From Xenophilus sp003671765 (GTDB lineage: Bacteria; Pseudomonadota; Gammaproteobacteria; Burkholderiales; Burkholderiaceae_C): a DNA stretch of 64,000 nucleotides. Position numbers and translations under genes: made by a program. Shown here one piece after another: positions 60,338 through 64,000 of the stretch (position 1 is its first letter; every line of letters starts with the position of its first letter). The notes beneath the pieces are model-generated. The model was given only the letters and a program-made list of their open reading frames with translations. It was not told the origin of the DNA and did not search any database. The DNA lies in contig CP166702.1 of NCBI GenBank assembly GCA_051414805.1, forward strand, positions 4,960,001 through 5,024,000. The letters are read 5' to 3'.

Positions 60338-61336
60338 TCACTCGATGGTGGCACCCGAGGCCTGCACGATGCCCTTCCACTTCTGGTAGTCGGTCTTGAG
60401 CAGCGTGCCGAACTGCTCGGGCGTCATGGCCTGGTACTCGGCGCCCTGCTCGTGGATGGCGGCCTGCACGTCGGGGCGGGCCAGCAGCTTGTTCACCTCG
60501 GCGTTCAGCTTCGCAACCACATCCTTGGGCGTGCCCGCGGGCGCGAAGAGGCCGTACCAGGTGCTGACGTCGAAGTCCTTGCCGTAGCCCAGCTCGGCCA
60601 CGGTGGGGATGTCGGGCATCGAGCTGCTGCGCTTCGCCGAGGTCACGGCCAGCGGCCGCAGCTTGCCCGACTTGAGCTGGCCGATGGCCGAGGGCAGCGA
60701 GGACACCATCAGGTCCACGTTGCCGGCCAGCACGTCCATCATGGCCGCATTGCTGCCCTTGTAGGGCACGTGGCGGATCTTGATGTTGGCGGCGCTCTTG
60801 AAGATCTCGCCGGCCAGGTGGATGGTGGTGCCGTTGCCCGGCGAGCCGAAGGTCACGGCATCGGGCTGGGCGCGCGCCGCGTCGACCACGTCCTTGAGCG
60901 TCTTGAACTTCGACTCGGCGCGGGTGACGATGACCACCGGCGTGTAAGCCACATGGGCCACTGCCGTGAGGTCCTTGACCGGGTCGTAGCTCAGGTTCTT
61001 GTACAGCCAGGGCGCGACGACCATGTTGTCCTTCTGGCCCATCACGATGTCGTAACCGGTGGGCTGCGCACGCGCCGCCTCGGCGATGCCGATGGTGCCG
61101 CCGGCACCGCCGCGGTTGTCGGGCACGACGGTCCAGTGGCTGACCTCGGTCAGCTTCGTCGCGATCAGGCGCGACAGGATGTCGGTGCCGCCGCCCGGGG
61201 GGAAGGGAACGATCAGCCGGATCGGCTTAGCGGGCCAGGCGGCCTGCGCCAGCACGGGGCCGGCCGTGGCGGCCAGGGCCAGGCCGCCGCCGCTGGCGGC
61301 GAGGCGGGCGAGGAGGGAGCGTCGGGTGATGGTCAT
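60338..61336 (-). CDS. Bug-family receptor, partner of the TctAB permease
   Basis: 332 residues with a Tat-like or Sec signal (MTITRRSLLARLAASGG to VLAQ). IRLIVPFPPGGGTDILSRLIA, VVPDNRGGAGGTIGIAEAARAQPTGYDIV and KNLSYDPVKDLTAVAHVAYTPVVIV match TctC. Divergent from tctB-tctA across 326 bp, giving a complete tripartite tricarboxylate transporter. The ligand is probably a di- or tricarboxylate. Confidence 0.93.
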   Translation of the reverse strand: MTITRRSLLARLAASGGGLALAATAGPVLAQAAWPAKPIRLIVPFPPGGGTDILSRLIATKLTEVSHWTVVPDNRGGAGGTIGIAEAARAQPTGYDIVMGQKDNMVVAPWLYKNLSYDPVKDLTAVAHVAYTPVVIVTRAESKFKTLKDVVDAARAQPDAVTFGSPGNGTTIHLAGEIFKSAANIKIRHVPYKGSNAAMMDVLAGNVDLMVSSLPSAIGQLKSGKLRPLAVTSAKRSSSMPDIPTVAELGYGKDFDVSTWYGLFAPAGTPKDVVAKLNAEVNKLLARPDVQAAIHEQGAEYQAMTPEQFGTLLKTDYQKWKGIVQASGATIE

Positions 61337-61662
61337 GGGAGGAATCCGTTTGTCTCGTGGTCGGGTTGGCGAGCGCCGCGCGTGCACGCGCGCGAGGGCC
61401 GGAGTGTGCCGCAGCAGCGCGGGTCGGGCCGGTGCCGCTTCGCGATGACCCTGCTGCCGCGCGCCGATGGGCGCACGCGTCAGGCGGGCCGGGCTTCGTT
61501 GCTATGAATTCGATAGCTGAATGCCCAAGCGAGGCGGCAGCCTGCGCCCGATTTTGCCGATGTCTTTCGAAGGGCTCTACGCATTAGTCCGTAGCGACCG
61601 GTCAGCCGGGCGTCAGGCGCCGGCGACGACGCTCGTCAGTTCCTAGTCAGAGGTGGAGACAT
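61337..61662. promoter_or_regulatory. 326-bp divergent promoter gap with GCTAT...ATAGC repeat, copy 6
   Basis: Holds the start regions of the Bug receptor gene (minus) and tctB (plus). A GCTAT, seven bases, ATAGC repeat lies at 61501-61517 with a plus-strand flank like copy 5. AGGTGGA (61651-61657) is the tctB ribosome site. No clear -35/-10 pair and no gene were seen. Confidence 0.7.
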
Positions 61663-62151
61663 ATGGCAATCAAGAGCCAGGCAGACTTTTTTTCAGGTGC
61701 GATGTTCGTCATCGTGGGTGGCGTGTTCGCCATCGGCGCGACCAACTACAACGTCGGCGACGGTGCCCGCATGGGCCCGGGCTACTTCCCGTTGATGCTG
61801 GGCATCCTGCTGGCCCTGCTCGGGGCGGCCATCATCTTCCAGTCGCTGGTGGTAGAGACGACCGACGGCGGCAGGATCGGCCGCTGGGCCTGGAAGCCCC
61901 TGGCCTTCGTGCTCGGGGCCAACCTGGCCTTCGGCGTGCTGCTCGGGGGGCTGCCCAGCATCGGGCTGCCGGCGATGGGGCTGATCATCGCGATCTTCGC
62001 GCTGACCTTCATCGCCAGCCTGGCGGGCACCCAGTTCCGCTTCAAGGACACGCTGATCCTGGCCATCGTGCTGGCCGCGGGCAGCTACGTCGCCTTCATC
62101 CTGGCGCTCAAGCTCCAGATCCAGGTCTGGCCGACCTTCATTTCGGGTTGA
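61663..62151 (+). CDS. tctB: Tripartite tricarboxylate transporter small permease TctB
   Basis: 162 residues with about four membrane segments. FFSGAMFVIVGGVFAIGATNYNVGDGARMGPGYFP (read in parts) is the TctB start; further segments end in FALTFIASLAG and VLAAGSYVAFILALKLQIQVWP. Forms the small half of the TctAB channel. 16 bp before tctA. Confidence 0.92.
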   Translation: MAIKSQADFFSGAMFVIVGGVFAIGATNYNVGDGARMGPGYFPLMLGILLALLGAAIIFQSLVVETTDGGRIGRWAWKPLAFVLGANLAFGVLLGGLPSIGLPAMGLIIAIFALTFIASLAGTQFRFKDTLILAIVLAAGSYVAFILALKLQIQVWPTFISG

Positions 62152-62167
62152 GCGAGGACGAGCGACC

Positions 62168-63685
62168 ATGGACTTCAATCTTTTCGCCAACCTGGCCACG
62201 GGCTTCGGCGTCGCGGTCACCTGGACCAACCTGCTGTACTGCCTGATCGGCTGCATCCTGGGCACGCTGATCGGCGTGCTGCCGGGCATCGGCCCCGTCG
62301 CGACCATCGCGATGCTGCTGCCCGCGACCTACGCGTTGCCGCCGGTGTCGGCGCTGATCATGCTGGCCGGCATCTACTACGGCGCGCAGTACGGTGGGTC
62401 GACCACCGCCATCCTGGTCAACCTGCCGGGCGAGTCGTCCTCGGTGGTGACGTGCATCGACGGCTACCAGATGGCGCGGCAGGGGCGAGCGGGTCCGGCG
62501 CTCGCGGCGGCCGGCCTCGGTTCTTTCTTCGCCGGCTGCGTGGGCACCATCATCCTGGCCGCCTTCGCGCCGCCGCTCACCGAACTGGCCTTCAAGTTCG
62601 GCCCGGCCGAGTACTTCAGCCTGATGGTGCTGGGCCTGATCGGCGCGGTGGTGCTGGCCTCGGGTTCGCTGCTCAAGGCGATCGCGATGGTGGTGCTGGG
62701 CCTGCTGCTCGGCCTGGTGGGCACCGACGTGAACTCGGGGGTGGCGCGTTTCTCCTTCGATATCCCCGAACTGACCGACGGCATCGGCTTCATCGTGATC
62801 TCGATGGGCGTCTTCGGCTACGGCGAGATCATCGGCAACCTGTCGCAGCCGGACGAGGACCGCGAGGTCTTCACCAGCAAGGTGACGGGCCTGTGGCCCA
62901 CCGGCGACGACTTCAAGAAGATGGCGCCGGCCGTGCTGCGCGGCACGACGCTGGGCTCGGCCCTGGGCATCCTGCCCGGCGGCGGTGCGCTGCTGGCCTC
63001 CTTCGCGTCCTACGCGCTGGAGAAGAAGCTCAAGATGAGCCCGAACGAAGTCGCCTTCGGCCGCGGCAACATCCGCGGTGTGGCGGGCCCCGAGTCGGCC
63101 AACAACGCCGGCGCCCAGACCTCCTTCATCCCGCTGCTGACGCTGGGCATCCCGCCCAACCCGGTGATGGCGCTGATGGTCGGTGCGATGACCATCCACA
63201 ACATCCAGCCCGGCCCGCAGGTGATGACCAGCAACCCCGAGCTGTTCTGGGGCCTGATCGCCTCGATGTGGCTGGGCAACCTGATGCTGATCGTGCTGAA
63301 CCTGCCGCTGATCGGCATGTGGATCAAGCTGCTGAAGGTGCCTTACCGCCTGCTGTTCCCGGCCATCGTGCTGTTCTGCGCGATCGGCGTGTACTCGACC
63401 AACAACAACACCTTTGACGTGTGGATGGTCGCGATCTTCGGCTTCATCGGCTACGTGTTCATCAAGCTGCGGGTGGAACCGGCGCCGCTGCTGCTGGGCT
63501 TCATCCTGGGGCCGATGATGGAAGAGAACCTGCGCCGCGCCCTGCTGCTCTCGCGCGGCAGCTGGAGCGTGCTGGTCACGCGGCCGATCTCGGCCGGCCT
63601 GCTGGTCGCTGCGCTGGCGCTGCTGGTGATCGTGCTGCTGCCGTCGGTGAAGTCCAAGCGCGAAGAGGCTTTCGTCGAAGAGTGA
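62168..63685 (+). CDS. tctA: Tripartite tricarboxylate transporter large permease TctA
   Basis: 505 residues, about 10-12 membrane segments. GVLPGIGPVATIAMLLP and a second GILPGGGALLASFASYALEKK are the paired glycine-rich TctA signatures; LVNLPGESSSVVTCIDGYQMARQGRAG and GIPPNPVMALMVGAMTIHNIQPGP follow. Moves the substrate given by the Bug receptor. Followed by a GGGCCC hairpin with a T run. Confidence 0.94.
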   Translation: MDFNLFANLATGFGVAVTWTNLLYCLIGCILGTLIGVLPGIGPVATIAMLLPATYALPPVSALIMLAGIYYGAQYGGSTTAILVNLPGESSSVVTCIDGYQMARQGRAGPALAAAGLGSFFAGCVGTIILAAFAPPLTELAFKFGPAEYFSLMVLGLIGAVVLASGSLLKAIAMVVLGLLLGLVGTDVNSGVARFSFDIPELTDGIGFIVISMGVFGYGEIIGNLSQPDEDREVFTSKVTGLWPTGDDFKKMAPAVLRGTTLGSALGILPGGGALLASFASYALEKKLKMSPNEVAFGRGNIRGVAGPESANNAGAQTSFIPLLTLGIPPNPVMALMVGAMTIHNIQPGPQVMTSNPELFWGLIASMWLGNLMLIVLNLPLIGMWIKLLKVPYRLLFPAIVLFCAIGVYSTNNNTFDVWMVAIFGFIGYVFIKLRVEPAPLLLGFILGPMMEENLRRALLLSRGSWSVLVTRPISAGLLVAALALLVIVLLPSVKSKREEAFVEE

Positions 63686-63721
63686 CGTTGGGGGCCCTGG
63701 GGCCCGCCTGTTCGTCGCGTG

Positions 63722-63742
63722 GGGCCCGTCTGGGGCCCTTTT
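63722..63742 (+). terminator. Probable terminator after tctA
   Basis: GGGCCC (63722-63727), loop GTCTG, GGGCCC (63733-63738), then TTTT and CTTTG. A similar GC palindrome without T run precedes it (63690-63705). Confidence 0.7.
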
Positions 63743-63839
63743 CTTTGTCTTGCGCGTTCGGGGTCGCTGCTGGGGCGATGGGCCGGCCCTGGTGCCGGTG
63801 AGGGCGCGCCGGCGCTTCGGTGGGGTGGTCGGCTTCGCC

Positions 63840-64000
63840 GACTGCCCTGCGGTGCTCGCGCGAACGGGCCGCGGCAGAACTCGCTTCGTTCACTGCGTTC
63901 ACTGCGCTCGGACAGCTGCCGCGAGTCAGATCACGAAGCGGGCCTGTCCTTCGGCAGGCCCGCAGCCCGCCCGCGCTGCGCTCCTCGGCACCCCACAGGC
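63840..64000. repeat. Start of another interspersed repeat region at the right edge
   Basis: Shares the run of motifs CTGCGGTGCTCGCG, AACTCGCTTCG, GCGAGTC and GCGCTGCGCTCCTCGGC with the inside of the 30296-30878 element, in the same order. Contains a hairpin GGGCCTG.../CAGGCCC near 63940-63962. The element continues past the window, and nothing gene-like is seen in 63743-64000. Confidence 0.65.

Overview
The window reads as one stretch of chromosome from a high-GC betaproteobacterium of the Burkholderiales, most likely Comamonadaceae (a Variovorax/Acidovorax/Ramlibacter-like soil or plant-associated bacterium). The reasons are the GC-rich codon use, three Bug-type (TctC) solute receptors, type III CoaX, and short GCTAT-N(6-7)-ATAGC interspersed repeats that I associate with this family. 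No rRNA, tRNA, CRISPR, phage, integrase or transposase gene was seen.

Layout. 1-3182: the end of a sugar-nucleotide operon (manC-fcl-gmd) making GDP-fucose or related GDP-deoxyhexoses for surface polysaccharide. 3239-5167: TetR regulator, TPR-like protein and an acyl-CoA-binding protein. 5404-10233 (minus): molybdopterin oxidoreductase, lipoprotein aminopeptidase, PHA-system protein and CoA-transferase in one tight operon, divergent from an orphan branched-chain-type binding protein (10330-11457). 11518-17721: a LacI regulator with clear operators facing an operon of intradiol dioxygenase, SDR, BKACE, MDR reductase, cupin and Bug receptor, which is a plausible aromatic catabolic route. 17738-23969: a Tat-exported amidohydrolase, then a GlxA-type regulator divergent from HD-hydrolase, NmrA, SDR and a membrane protein. 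24039-30254: DUF445, ArgE-like deacylase, GDPD lipoprotein, M20 amidohydrolase and DUF2817 peptidase.

30255-30971 and 40373-41067 are two large gene-free stretches, each built as a long inverted repeat. Between them lie amn, gor, a decayed PEP/pyruvate-binding gene, a complete TRAP transporter (DctM-DctQ-DctP, minus), a rhodanese and coaX. 41068-49548 holds an RNA helicase with a small partner, an ArsR-like regulator divergent from a P450, a flavin-binding PPOX-like protein divergent from a LysR regulator, a NodIJ-like ABC exporter and an MHYT sensor.

50241-58277 is the most distinctive block: a TetR regulator divergent from an eight-to-nine gene operon with a flavin monooxygenase, a single-domain VOC dioxygenase, a four-gene ABC importer with two different permeases, an FAH-family hydrolase, an NTF2-like protein and a Bug receptor. 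Most of its genes overlap or nearly touch, so it looks like one self-contained uptake-plus-degradation system for an aromatic compound not identifiable from sequence alone. 58320-63685 has purT, a small lipoprotein with a DUF3820 protein, and a complete tripartite tricarboxylate transporter (Bug receptor divergent from tctB-tctA). The last 250 bases begin another interspersed repeat region.

All function calls rest on reading motifs and gene order by eye; no database search was run.
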